DNA of 64,000 bases from Oleiagrimonas sp963817755 (GTDB lineage Bacteria > Pseudomonadota > Gammaproteobacteria > Xanthomonadales > Rhodanobacteraceae): contig CAWFPB010000004.1 in assembly GCA_963817755.1 (NCBI GenBank), forward strand, positions 1 to 64,000, read 5' to 3'. Positions 26,449 through 34,912 of this stretch are shown piece after piece (position 1 is the stretch's first letter; each line of letters opens with the position of its first letter). A model generated the notes under the pieces. It searched no databases. It saw only the letters and a list, made by a program, of their open reading frames with translations, and was not told the origin of the DNA. The position numbers were made by a program, and so were the translations under genes.

Positions 26449-26871
26449 ATGCTTCGCGTGAACCGATCCATCGCCATCCCCGAATCCGAGCTGACCGAGC
26501 GCTTCGTGCGCGCGACGGGGCCGGGTGGGCAGCACGTGAACCGGACCGAGAGCGCGGTCGAACTGCGCTTCGACGCGGCGCATTCGCCGGCCTTGCCCGA
26601 TTCCGTGCGCGCCCGGCTGCTGGCGCGCCACGACCGGCGCATCAGCGGCGAGGGCGTGGTGGTGATCCAGGCACGCCGCTTCCGCGACCAGGCGCGCAAT
26701 CGCGAGGATGCACGCCAACGCCTGGCCGAACTGCTGCGCACGGCCACCCGTGCGCCGGCCAAGCGCATTCCCACGCGTCCCACGCGTGCCTCCAAGGAAC
26801 GGCGGCTGAAGGCCAAGCAGCGCCGGGGCCACATCAAGCAGACGCGTTCTCGCGACTGGAAAGGCGAATGA
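26449..26871 (+). CDS. arfB: Peptidyl-tRNA hydrolase ArfB (alternative ribosome rescue)
   Basis: A 140-residue class I release-factor-like hydrolase that frees ribosomes stalled on mRNA without a stop codon. The GGQ motif lies in ATGPGGQHVNRTESAVELRF (about residues 22-41). The C-terminal tail is strongly basic (KERRLKAKQRRGHIKQTRSR), the part that enters the empty mRNA channel. The start MLRVNRSIAIPESEL is typical. Its stop overlaps the start of the acyltransferase gene (ATGA at 26868-26871). Confidence 0.94.
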   Translation: MLRVNRSIAIPESELTERFVRATGPGGQHVNRTESAVELRFDAAHSPALPDSVRARLLARHDRRISGEGVVVIQARRFRDQARNREDARQRLAELLRTATRAPAKRIPTRPTRASKERRLKAKQRRGHIKQTRSRDWKGE

Positions 26872-27458
26872 GTGACCCGATCCTGCCCGACATGCCGCCG
26901 CAAGCTCCGCGCGTACGCCGCGGCCTGTTCTCACACCTGTGCCATCTGATCCTGCGCCTGTCCGGCTGGCGCTTGCTCGGCACCCTGCCGGATGTGCCCA
27001 AGCTGATCCTCATCGGCGCGCCGCATTCCTCGTACTGGGACGGCGTGTGGGGGCTGATGATCAAGGTCGCGCTGGGCCTGGACATCAACATCATGATCAA
27101 GAAGGAAGTGATGGACGGCCCGCTGGGTCCGCTGCTGCGCCGCTTCGGGCTGATCCCGATCGACCGCAAGGCCGCGATCGGCGTGGTCGGGCAGATGCTC
27201 CATCGCTTCAACGGGCGCGAGCACATGTGGCTGGGCATCACCCCGGAAGGCACGCGCAAGAAGGTCGAGCGCTGGAAGTCCGGTTTCGCGCGCATCGCCG
27301 ATGCGGCGCACGTGCCGATCCAGCCGGTGATGATCGACTACCCCAGCAAGACCTTCACCCTCGGCGAGCTGCAGACCACCACCGGCGACCTGGATGCCGA
27401 CGTGGTGCGCATCCGCGCCCTGTTCAAGGACGCGCGCGGCAAGCACCGCGGCGCCTGA
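26868..27458 (+). CDS. PlsC-like 1-acyl-sn-glycerol-3-phosphate acyltransferase family protein
   Basis: A 196-residue acyltransferase of the PlsC superfamily. The catalytic HX4D motif is HSSYWDG (about residues 53-59), IPIDRK is block II, and ITPEGTRKK is block III. It is shorter than true PlsC and lacks an N-terminal membrane anchor beyond a weak hydrophobic segment. Similar short proteins are annotated as phospholipid or glycerol acyltransferases of undefined substrate. Its start overlaps the arfB stop, so the two are co-translated. Confidence 0.87.
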   Translation: MSDPILPDMPPQAPRVRRGLFSHLCHLILRLSGWRLLGTLPDVPKLILIGAPHSSYWDGVWGLMIKVALGLDINIMIKKEVMDGPLGPLLRRFGLIPIDRKAAIGVVGQMLHRFNGREHMWLGITPEGTRKKVERWKSGFARIADAAHVPIQPVMIDYPSKTFTLGELQTTTGDLDADVVRIRALFKDARGKHRGA

Positions 27459-27467
27459 GCGCGCACG

Positions 27468-27968
27468 TCAGGTGCCGGACGACGGCGTGCCCGGTACCGC
27501 CGATCCGAGCACGTCGCTGGCGGTGATCCTGCCGTGCTCGTCATGGTGCACGCGCTGCACCTTGGTCCGGCGGATCTGCGCTACCAGCGCCTCGCTGACG
27601 TCGTAGGTCCGGGCCACTTCGGCCAGCGTGGCCGGCTCGGTCGCGGCGCGGCGCGAACGCCCGCGGAAGCGGAACAGGTTGTAGGTGGCCCACAGCACGA
27701 AGGCCAGGCCGGCCGCGCCGATGATGATGGCGTAGACCATCAGCGTGTGCATGGCATCGCTGGTGTTGTGGAGCACGTATTCGTTGAAGCGCTTGTAGCC
27801 GAACACCCAGGCCATGGCGCTCAGCAGCGGTCCGAACAGGTACAGCCAGACCAGCCAGCCGATGGTCGACAGCAACGCGTACACGCTGCGCTGCACGCGG
27901 CTTTGCAGTTCCGGCCGGTGGATGGTCTGCGGCAGGCGGATCTCGGGATCGTGGCGCGTGGCATTCAT
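27468..27968 (-). CDS. pgaD: PNAG synthase small subunit PgaD
   Basis: A 166-residue protein with two transmembrane helices (about residues 30-52, LLSTIGWLVWLYLFGPLLSA, and 75-98, TLMVYAIIIGAAGLAFVLWA) and a C-terminal cytoplasmic tail. PgaD associates with the glycosyltransferase PgaC to polymerise poly-beta-1,6-N-acetylglucosamine and is the c-di-GMP-responsive partner in E. coli. It is the last gene of pgaABCD, 11 bp after pgaC. The identity rests on size, topology and operon position; sequence similarity to E. coli PgaD is modest. The tail (YDVSEALVAQIRRTKVQRVH) is longer than in E. coli. Confidence 0.87.
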   Translation of the reverse strand: MNATRHDPEIRLPQTIHRPELQSRVQRSVYALLSTIGWLVWLYLFGPLLSAMAWVFGYKRFNEYVLHNTSDAMHTLMVYAIIIGAAGLAFVLWATYNLFRFRGRSRRAATEPATLAEVARTYDVSEALVAQIRRTKVQRVHHDEHGRITASDVLGSAVPGTPSSGT

Positions 27969-27979
27969 CGCGTCTGTCC

Positions 27980-29266
27980 TCATTCCGGTCGCAGGCCGCG
28001 GTCGGGACTGACCCAGCGTGCGCGCTTGCGCCGGCGCAGGATCGTCTTGGGCAAGGCCACCACGGCGGTGAACATGGACAGGATCCAGTACAGCAGCGGG
28101 TACCAGATCACCCAGAAGTAGTTGCGCAGGAAGCGGCCGTGCTCGTAACGGCGATCGATCCACAGGCTGACCAGGAACTGGATCAGGCAGGTCACGCCCA
28201 GCACCGTGCCGTTCCATTCCGGCAGCAGGGTGTCCACCGCCCACTCCGGCGGCAAGGCGATGAACTTGCCCAGGAAATACAGCACGAAGATCAGCAGCAT
28301 CACGTACGACCAGGTCACGCTGGTCATGTATTCCAGCGCCACGCCCCAGAACCGCCGGTGGCGCCAGGTCGTCAGCTGGCGGGCGTAGCGGAACAGCACT
28401 TCCACGCCGCCCTGGGCCCAGCGCAGGCGCTGCTTCCACAGGCCGGTCAGGGTCTCGGGCATGTAGATGTAGCACAGCGCCTCGGGCTCGTAGCGGATGT
28501 CCCAGTGGTCCATCTGCAGCCGCCAGGACACGTCGATGTCGTCGGTGACCATGTCCTCCTGCCAGTAGCCCACGCGCTGCAGTGCCGACTTGCGGAAGGC
28601 CGCGATCACGCCCGAGACCGTGAAGATGCGCCCGTAGGTGCGCTGGGCGCGCTTGATCAGGCCGATGATCGAGGAGAACTCGCCCACCTGCACCTTGCCC
28701 AGCAGCGAGGAGCGGTTGAGGATGCGCGGGTTGCCGGTCACGGCGCCCACGCGCGGGCCTTCGTGGAAGTGCGCGATCATCCAGTGCACGGCATAGGGAT
28801 GGATCAGCGCGTCGCCGTCGATGCAGATCAGGAACTCGTGGGCCGAGGCCAGGGCACCGGTGCGAAGCGCGATGGCCTTGCCCTGGTTGTGGGCCAGGTG
28901 GATCACCCGCAGGCGATCGTGCCGGGACGCCAGCTCGTCCAGGATCGGCCCGGTCTTGTCGCTGCTGCCGTCGTTGATGGCGATGACCTCGAATTCCGGG
29001 TAGTGCGAGGCCAGGGCGTATTCGATGGTGTCGCGCACGTTGTCCTGCTCGTCGAAGCAGGGCACCAGGATGCTGCACGGCGGCGATTCTTCCAGCGGAT
29101 CGGGGTTGTCCGGCCCCAGCCCCTTGCGGCGTTCGCGTCGGATGTAGAACCAGACCCCGCCGATCATCCAGATCCAGGCCATGAACAGCGGGTAGTAGAA
29201 GGCGAAACCGAACAGGATGTCGCGCATGTTCCACGACGCGGCATGGGTAATGTCAGGCCACATCAT
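27980..29266 (-). CDS. pgaC: Poly-beta-1,6-N-acetylglucosamine synthase PgaC
   Basis: A 428-residue processive family-2 glycosyltransferase in the inner membrane that links GlcNAc from UDP-GlcNAc into PNAG. Motifs in order: N-terminal membrane helix; SILVPCFDEQDNVRDTIEYA; NDGSSDKT; ICIDGDALIHP (DxD-type); EDMVTDDIDVSWRLQ (catalytic Asp); QRLRWAQGG (Q/RxxRW). Three or four further helices close the C-terminus. Two adjacent ATGs (29266 and 29263) are possible; GGGAGG spacing favours the second. The first overlaps the pgaB stop. Confidence 0.95.
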   Translation of the reverse strand: MMWPDITHAASWNMRDILFGFAFYYPLFMAWIWMIGGVWFYIRRERRKGLGPDNPDPLEESPPCSILVPCFDEQDNVRDTIEYALASHYPEFEVIAINDGSSDKTGPILDELASRHDRLRVIHLAHNQGKAIALRTGALASAHEFLICIDGDALIHPYAVHWMIAHFHEGPRVGAVTGNPRILNRSSLLGKVQVGEFSSIIGLIKRAQRTYGRIFTVSGVIAAFRKSALQRVGYWQEDMVTDDIDVSWRLQMDHWDIRYEPEALCYIYMPETLTGLWKQRLRWAQGGVEVLFRYARQLTTWRHRRFWGVALEYMTSVTWSYVMLLIFVLYFLGKFIALPPEWAVDTLLPEWNGTVLGVTCLIQFLVSLWIDRRYEHGRFLRNYFWVIWYPLLYWILSMFTAVVALPKTILRRRKRARWVSPDRGLRPE

Positions 29267-31338
29267 CGACCTCCCTCGCCATGCGGATAGTCGTTGAGAC
29301 TGATACCGGTGAAGGTCGGCTTGTACGGTGGCTTGCCGGCCAGGAAGTCGTCGGGGTAGTAGGCCAGGTTCAGCGCGCCGTCGCGGACCAGCTCCTGCAT
29401 CCAGCCGCGCAGCTTCACGCCCGGAATCCATTGCTTGCGGTTCCAGTCGCGCGTTTGCAGCTCGAACACCGTCTTGCGCAGGCCGTCCGGATGCTCGGCC
29501 ACCTTCTCCGCCAACTGGTCCAGCCACACGGACGGTTTCTCTTTCGTGCCGTCCAGGTAGGGCATGGCCATCAGCGCCACTTCATCGTAGTGCTTGAGGA
29601 ACGGGCCCAGCGCCTGGGCGAACCGGTTCTCGGCCGACGGATCCATGACCACGCGCGCGTAGAGATTGCGCGCCACGTGGAATGGATTGCTCAGGTTGGT
29701 GTAGTAGCGCATGTGATCGGTCACGGCCTGGCCGAAATCGATCAGCGCCAGGGTCTTCTGACGTGCGCTCAGGCGGCAGTTCTCGATCGCACGGTCGGTG
29801 CCCGGCCAGCGGGCCTGTGGCAGGCAGCTGGTGGCGTCCTCGTCCGCGTGCAGGGTGGCGTCGTCGTGGATCAGCACGCCGTTGACGCTGCTCAGGTTGC
29901 GTGCCAGGTCGGCATAGATGCCCTTCACGATGCGCAGCGATTGCGGCTGGAACGGACTCAGTCGACGGTAGTCGCCGGTGGCCGGCTCGGGCTTGCCGTC
30001 GGGGCCGAACTGCTTCACGTCCAGTCGTTGCTGCTGCGTCTTGTCGGGCAGGTCGTAGGCCAGCAGCGGCAACCACGCGTAGACCACCACCTGGGCGCGC
30101 GTCTTCAGCTGCCAGGCCACGCGGTTGAACAGGTCCGCGCGCATCGGCAGGAACCGGTTGGGGAAGTACAGTGCCGAGGCGGTGCCGTCACCATCCGGAT
30201 CGGCAAAGGCCTGCAGGTAGACCGTGCGCACGTGCATCTTCAGGATGCGATCGAGCAGCTTGCCGAGGTTGCGGTTTTCCTGCTTCGGATCGGGGTCGTA
30301 AATGTCATCCAGGTCGACCTGCACCGCGCGCTGGATCTTCGGCAGCGGGGCCAGGCTCTCGGCCAGCTGGCTGACGATGTCGATCGGGCCGGGGTCGCCC
30401 ATGATCAGGAAGCGCCCCAGGTTGCCGATGTGCTGGACGCTCGAGGCATGCTTGTCGATCAGGCTGAAGGAGACCTTCAGTCCGAGCGCGTGCGCGATGT
30501 CGAGGGTCTCGCCGGTGGTCGCGCCATACGGCCACACCACCACGCGCGGGCGCACGCCGGTGTGCTTGGTGATGATGTCCAGGCTGCGCTTGAGGTCGTC
30601 ACGGATGCGCCGGCGGAACATCGCGTTCGATTCGTAGTCGTGCGTGGCCGGGTGGTACATGCGGGTGACCGCGGCCGGCTCCTGGTTGCCCTGCGGATTG
30701 GACAGCATGCCGTGGTGCAGACTGTCGGTATGGGTGGCGAACTCGACCAGTCCCGAGGCCTGCATCTCGCGCACCTGGGCCCAGTTGACGAAGCCTTCCG
30801 GCCCCAGCTCGGTGCCGTTGTAGTCGACCTTGCCGGGCTCGTCGAGGTTCTCCGACACCGCGCCGGCGGCCTCGTCCGCGAGTTGCGCCGGGCTGGCCGG
30901 TTCGTCGATGCCGCTGATCACCGGACCGCCGTGCACGCGCCGAAGCCAGCCGGTTTCCAGCGCGAACAGGGCCGGGTAGTGGTAGGCCTTGAGCAGCGGA
31001 TAGACCTGCGAATACGTGCTTTCCAGGCCATCGTCGAAGCTCAGCAGCACGGCGTTGTCCGGCAGGGCCGGGCCGCCGTTGTGGGCATCGATGATCTGCT
31101 GCACGGAAACCGGGTGCCACTGGTTCTTGTGCATCCAGTCGAACCACTGCGCCAGCTTCTCGGTACTGATCGAGTACAGGCGCTTTTTCGCCGCGGCCTC
31201 GGTCGGTACCACGTCGTGGAAGCACAGTGTGACGAATCCGCCCTTCGGGACCTGCACGACGAGTCCGCTGGGCGCGGCGTAGGCACTGGCGCAGGCAGCG
31301 ACCAGAAGGATCAGCCAGAGGCGACGCATGCGTTTCAT
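29263..31338 (-). CDS. pgaB: Poly-beta-1,6-N-acetylglucosamine N-deacetylase PgaB
   Basis: A 691-residue periplasmic lipoprotein (signal ending LVAAC). The N-terminal polysaccharide-deacetylase domain has LCFHDVVP, VLLSFDDGLEST (catalytic Asp pair) and FATHTDSLHHG (metal His). The C-terminal domain (from about residue 300, VQVDLDDIYDPDPKQENRN) is the PNAG-binding glycoside-hydrolase-like domain with VVMDPSAEN and ALMAMPYLDGTKEKPS. PgaB removes some acetyl groups so that PNAG can leave through PgaA. ATG 31338 shares its A with the pgaA stop (TGATG). Length is close to E. coli PgaB. Confidence 0.95.
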   Translation of the reverse strand: MKRMRRLWLILLVAACASAYAAPSGLVVQVPKGGFVTLCFHDVVPTEAAAKKRLYSISTEKLAQWFDWMHKNQWHPVSVQQIIDAHNGGPALPDNAVLLSFDDGLESTYSQVYPLLKAYHYPALFALETGWLRRVHGGPVISGIDEPASPAQLADEAAGAVSENLDEPGKVDYNGTELGPEGFVNWAQVREMQASGLVEFATHTDSLHHGMLSNPQGNQEPAAVTRMYHPATHDYESNAMFRRRIRDDLKRSLDIITKHTGVRPRVVVWPYGATTGETLDIAHALGLKVSFSLIDKHASSVQHIGNLGRFLIMGDPGPIDIVSQLAESLAPLPKIQRAVQVDLDDIYDPDPKQENRNLGKLLDRILKMHVRTVYLQAFADPDGDGTASALYFPNRFLPMRADLFNRVAWQLKTRAQVVVYAWLPLLAYDLPDKTQQQRLDVKQFGPDGKPEPATGDYRRLSPFQPQSLRIVKGIYADLARNLSSVNGVLIHDDATLHADEDATSCLPQARWPGTDRAIENCRLSARQKTLALIDFGQAVTDHMRYYTNLSNPFHVARNLYARVVMDPSAENRFAQALGPFLKHYDEVALMAMPYLDGTKEKPSVWLDQLAEKVAEHPDGLRKTVFELQTRDWNRKQWIPGVKLRGWMQELVRDGALNLAYYPDDFLAGKPPYKPTFTGISLNDYPHGEGGR

Positions 31339-33500
31339 CAAAACACCCCCGACACGCCGATCACGGCGAATACCCGGTGTTCGCGGTTGCCGTCGTAGAC
31401 ATGGCTGCCCCAGCCGAGCCCGTAATGCAGCTCCCAGGTCCGGGACAGCTTCCACTCATGCATGTACTGCACGTCCACCCCGGCCGCGCTGCCGTAGTTC
31501 TTCTGCCATTCGGAGGCCCCGGTGACCACGAAGCGCTGGGTGAACGAACGCTCGTAGCGGCGCCAGGTGATCCAGTCGTGCTCCACGCGGATGCCGACCG
31601 CGTGCGTACGCTCGGGATTGAAGTAGGCCGCGTTGGGCATGACGTCGTTGCGTTCGGCGCTGGCCTGCAGCGTGATGCGCGTGAGGTGGTGCGCGCTGGC
31701 CTGCACGCGGCGTCCGACGTCGGCCGCGATGTCCACGCGGCGGTTGCCGTCGCTGATCTTCATCCGGCTGACGCTGAGCGAGGCGTCGGTCGACTCGCTG
31801 CCGCGCCAGTCCAGCTCGGCCTGCGCGCTGCGCCCGCGCAGGCCCTCGCGTGTGGCGCGCAGCGGCGTGTCCGGGGAGAAGCTGTTCACGCCCAGCTGAT
31901 AGCGCCAGTGATCGCCCAGCCATTGCGACCAGCCCAGTTCCACGCCCAGGTCCTGTCCGCTCAGGCGGCTCTGGCTGACCTGGGCCCAGGCGTGCTTGCG
32001 CGCCCAGCGCCATTCACCGCCCACGCCGAAGCGGCTGATGCTGGTGTTGCCGCCCTCGTAGGCGCCCCAGCGATAGTCCTCGGCGGCATAGGCACGCCAG
32101 CCGCCCGACGACCAGGGCGAATTCACGCGCATCTGCAGGGCCTGGTCGCGCTTGCCGGTGATCGGTGCATTGGCGCCGCTGTGGCCCAAGGTGTATTCGG
32201 CACTCATCGAGGCATGGTTGCGATCGTTGTACTCGGCCAGGCTGCGGGCCACCTTGGTGTCTTTGGGAAATTCCCGCGCCAACGGCACGATCCAGTCGCG
32301 CCAGCGATCGAAGTGCTCCATGTCGCGCGCGTCGTTGGCCCGGTTGATGCGGGTGCTGCGTGCCTTCGGCGCATAGGCTGCGGCCATGTCGACCCAGCGC
32401 TCGGCCCGGGTCGGCCAGCCGCGCCAGCGCAGGACCGTGGCGTACAGGTTGTACATGTCCGGATTGCGCGGCGCCAGGCGGGCATCTTCTTGTGCCAGCC
32501 GTTCGGCCTGCTTCTCGTGCCGGCGATAGGCCAGGTCCAGCACGTTGAGCTGGTCCACGCCGAGGAACTCGTAGTTGGGCGCCCGCGGTTCCTTGCCGCG
32601 CGCGATCCATAGCGGCGTGGTGCGGTTGATACGCGCCAGCAGCTTGCCGGCCTCGTGGTAGTGCTCGGCTTCGATCAGCGCGTAGTACCAGGAGATGTAG
32701 ACGTCCACCTCGACCTTGGGGTTCTTGCCGATGATGGCCGCGTACATCTTCGCGGCGCGTTCCGGGTGTCGTGTCTCCAGATAGGCATCGGCGGCCGCGC
32801 GCTGCACGTATTCGGGCTGTGACTGCGGGTCGCCCTCCAGTTTCCCGAAATCGGCCAGGCATTCGTGCATGCGACCCAGCTCGCGCAGCACGTAGACCCG
32901 GTCACGCAGCGTGCGCTGGCGTGCCGCGCTGCCGGCGGGGAAATCCTTGAGGTTGGCGTCCAGCTCGACCAGGACCTTTTCCAGCGGCCGGTAGCGCTGG
33001 GCATACAGGTAGCGTGACTCCAGGCGCTTGCTTTCATGCCGTGCATCGCGGATGTCGGCCATGGTGGCGTTCGCGCGCAGGTTCCACCGCTCCGCGTCGC
33101 TGAACATCGCCCGATGCTTCAGCGCCTTCTCCAGGGCAAGGTGCGATGCGCCCAGCCGGGACAGCGTGGTGATTTCTGTGCGGATTGCATCGCGACTGTC
33201 CGGATCGGCATTCCTGGCACGCTGGCTCAGGCCCAGGGCGGTCCCGAGCTGCTTGTGGTCGCGATCGTTCCTGGCCTGGGTGGCCAGGTCGGCGGCGTCC
33301 GGGGGGCCACCACCGCCGCGCACCTGCGCGCCGGGAACCGTGGCCGGGGCATCCGTCGCAGGGGGTGGAGGGGGCGTTTCGCTCGCCAGGGTGATGCACG
33401 GCATGGCCAGCACCAGGCACAGCGCCGCGTACAGCGGTGTGAAACCCGGGCGTTTGGCCCAGATGCGTCTTCGGCTGCCGACCTGGACCGAACCGGACAT
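31338..33500 (-). CDS. pgaA: PNAG outer-membrane export porin PgaA
   Basis: A protein of about 720 residues: signal sequence (YAALCLVLAMPCITLAS), a periplasmic superhelix of TPR-like repeats (about residues 70-430, such as RVYVLRELGRMHECLADFGK and YVQRAAADAYLETRHPERAA), then a 16-strand barrel ending GSHVYDGNREHRVFAVIGVS. PgaA exports partly deacetylated PNAG. The start is uncertain: ATG 33500 puts the signal peptide nearest the N-terminus but lacks a clear ribosome site; ATG 33659 and a GTG with AGGGGA about 8 bases upstream, near 33593, are alternatives. First gene of pgaABCD, downstream of the CRP-like site at 33680-33695. Confidence 0.93.
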   Translation of the reverse strand: MSGSVQVGSRRRIWAKRPGFTPLYAALCLVLAMPCITLASETPPPPPATDAPATVPGAQVRGGGGPPDAADLATQARNDRDHKQLGTALGLSQRARNADPDSRDAIRTEITTLSRLGASHLALEKALKHRAMFSDAERWNLRANATMADIRDARHESKRLESRYLYAQRYRPLEKVLVELDANLKDFPAGSAARQRTLRDRVYVLRELGRMHECLADFGKLEGDPQSQPEYVQRAAADAYLETRHPERAAKMYAAIIGKNPKVEVDVYISWYYALIEAEHYHEAGKLLARINRTTPLWIARGKEPRAPNYEFLGVDQLNVLDLAYRRHEKQAERLAQEDARLAPRNPDMYNLYATVLRWRGWPTRAERWVDMAAAYAPKARSTRINRANDARDMEHFDRWRDWIVPLAREFPKDTKVARSLAEYNDRNHASMSAEYTLGHSGANAPITGKRDQALQMRVNSPWSSGGWRAYAAEDYRWGAYEGGNTSISRFGVGGEWRWARKHAWAQVSQSRLSGQDLGVELGWSQWLGDHWRYQLGVNSFSPDTPLRATREGLRGRSAQAELDWRGSESTDASLSVSRMKISDGNRRVDIAADVGRRVQASAHHLTRITLQASAERNDVMPNAAYFNPERTHAVGIRVEHDWITWRRYERSFTQRFVVTGASEWQKNYGSAAGVDVQYMHEWKLSRTWELHYGLGWGSHVYDGNREHRVFAVIGVSGVF

Positions 33501-33679
33501 GGGCGCGGTACCGGCAGACTGCTTTGCGCACACTCCATCGCGGCCGGTGCCCAACGCATGGCTTGCGTGAACTGTCTGGATTGGTCGACTCACGCCCCGG
33601 GTCCCCTGATCGTCGTCCTTGAAACCACATGGTTTCACTTTTCTTTTCGCCGCGTCCATGCGGCCAAAAGGGCAGTTAG

Positions 33680-33695
33680 TGTGATGCAGTTCACA
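33680..33695 (-). promoter_or_regulatory. CRP/Clp-type binding site upstream of pgaABCD
   Basis: TGTGA (33680-33684) and TCACA (33691-33695) with a 6-bp spacer form a perfect CRP-family half-site pair, TGTGA-N6-TCACA. Xanthomonads encode the CRP homologue Clp, which recognises this sequence, responds to c-di-GMP and controls exopolysaccharide genes. The region 33501-33768 between pgaA and the LysR gene is otherwise without genes and is AT-rich around 33625-33720. A site centred here would activate a promoter near 33646 reading into pgaA. Which gene it controls is inference. Confidence 0.65.
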
Positions 33696-33768
33696 TTCTT
33701 AGTCCACAATACTCCGTGACTTGCATCCTCATCCTGAGTTGATCTCGATGTTTGCGCACACCCGGACA

Positions 33769-34782
33769 CTACCGCGATGAATGGCCCGATTCGTCGTATT
33801 CACGGTGCGTGAGCATGCCCGGGCGGATCAGGTCGATGAACGCGCGCGCTTCCTTGCTCAGGTATTTGCCCTTGCGCATGACCACGCCGTAGCTGCGCTG
33901 CGGGAAGTAGCGTCGCATGTTGCGCACGGCCAGGTGGGCGCGGTCTTCGTCGGTCAGGCAGATCCCGGTGACGATGGAGATGCCCAGTCCCATGGCCACG
34001 TAGTGCTTGATCACCTCCCAGCCGCCGACCTCGATGGCCACCGTGTAGGGCACCTGCCGCTTCTGGAACACCAGGTCGACCAGGCGATAGGTGGTCAGGC
34101 GCTGCGGCGGCAGGATCAGGCCGTAGGGCGACAGGTCCTCGATGGCGATGTCCTGCTGGTCCGCCAGCGGATGGTCGAGCGGCATGATCAGCATCGGGTC
34201 GTAGTGGTAGACCGGTTCGTAGGCCAGGTCGTGAGGCACGTCCAGCATCGAGCCGACGGCGAAATCGGCGCGGTCCCCGCGCAGCAGGGCCAGGCCGTCC
34301 TTGCCGGTCACGTTGGCCAGCTCCAGGTGCACGCCGGGCATGCGCTCGCGGTAGGCCTGCACCAGGGTCGGCAGCAGGTACTGGATGGTCGAGGCTCCGG
34401 CGGCGATCACCAGCGAGCCGCTCTGCAGGCCCTGCATCCGGGCCCGGAAGTCGCTGTCCAGATTTTCCCAGCCCTCGATCAGCGGTCGCGCCAGCTCGAA
34501 CAGCACTTCTCCGGCATCGGTCACGGTGATACGCCGGCGGGTGCGCTCGAACAGGGTCACGTCCAGCTCCCGCTCAAGCGCCTTGATCTGCAGGCTGACC
34601 GAGGGCTGGGACAGGAACAAGGCTTCGGCCGCGCGCGTGAGCGTACCCAGCTTGACCGTGTACACGAACGCGCGCAGTTGCTTGACGCGATTGCCCTTGT
34701 AGTAGAAGCGTGGCTCGCTCGCCGCTTCCAGCACCGTCTCTTTTGCGGATTTTTTTGCCACCCGTCCCTCTTTCGCACCCAC
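33769..34782 (-). CDS. LysR-family regulator (CysB-like length), divergent from aceBA
   Basis: A regulator of up to 337 residues. The winged helix-turn-helix is at about residues 33-92 (LRAFVYTVKLGTLTRAAEAL, FLSQPSVSLQIKALERELDV), followed by the two-lobed LysR substrate-binding domain (SGSLVIAAGASTIQYLLPTL, GDRADFAVGSMLDV, MGLGISIVTGICL). The start used is GTG 34782; a second GTG at 34761 has GAGGGA close by. It is divergent from malate synthase with a shared 130-bp intergenic region rich in dyads, so it probably controls the glyoxylate genes and itself. The lysine-rich N-terminal extension before the HTH is unusual. Effector unknown. Confidence 0.9.
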   Translation of the reverse strand: MGAKEGRVAKKSAKETVLEAASEPRFYYKGNRVKQLRAFVYTVKLGTLTRAAEALFLSQPSVSLQIKALERELDVTLFERTRRRITVTDAGEVLFELARPLIEGWENLDSDFRARMQGLQSGSLVIAAGASTIQYLLPTLVQAYRERMPGVHLELANVTGKDGLALLRGDRADFAVGSMLDVPHDLAYEPVYHYDPMLIMPLDHPLADQQDIAIEDLSPYGLILPPQRLTTYRLVDLVFQKRQVPYTVAIEVGGWEVIKHYVAMGLGISIVTGICLTDEDRAHLAVRNMRRYFPQRSYGVVMRKGKYLSKEARAFIDLIRPGMLTHREYDESGHSSR

Positions 34783-34816
34783 CCGGCGCCTTGAAAATCA
34801 GAAAGATGCAAGGAGC

Positions 34817-34860
34817 ATTGACTATGTCAATCTTTTAGATTGAAACATTTGCTTTGTCAA
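34817..34860. promoter_or_regulatory. Divergent promoter/operator between the LysR gene and aceB
   Basis: Two inverted repeats lie here: ATTGACTATGTCAAT (34817-34831) and TCAATC-TTTTA-GATTGA (34827-34843), overlapping by 5 bp. The second has the T-N11-A character of LysR boxes. On the minus strand TTGACA (34860-34855), 17 bp and TAAAAG form a promoter for the LysR gene that covers both dyads, consistent with autorepression. A plus-strand -35 (TTGACT, 34818-34823) may serve aceB, but its -10 is not clear. Confidence 0.55.
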
Positions 34861-34912
34861 TTTGAAGTTTCTGCCGCAGCGTGGACACCCCGACGATCTG
34901 CTGGAGCACGCC

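Noticed and set aside
23874..27458. One 1194-residue open frame running from ubiB through the REP array and past arfB
   Set aside because: It leaves the UbiB sequence at a 1-bp insertion near 24778 and then reads repeats and the wrong frame of arfB; its last part is the acyltransferase, which has its own start at 26868.
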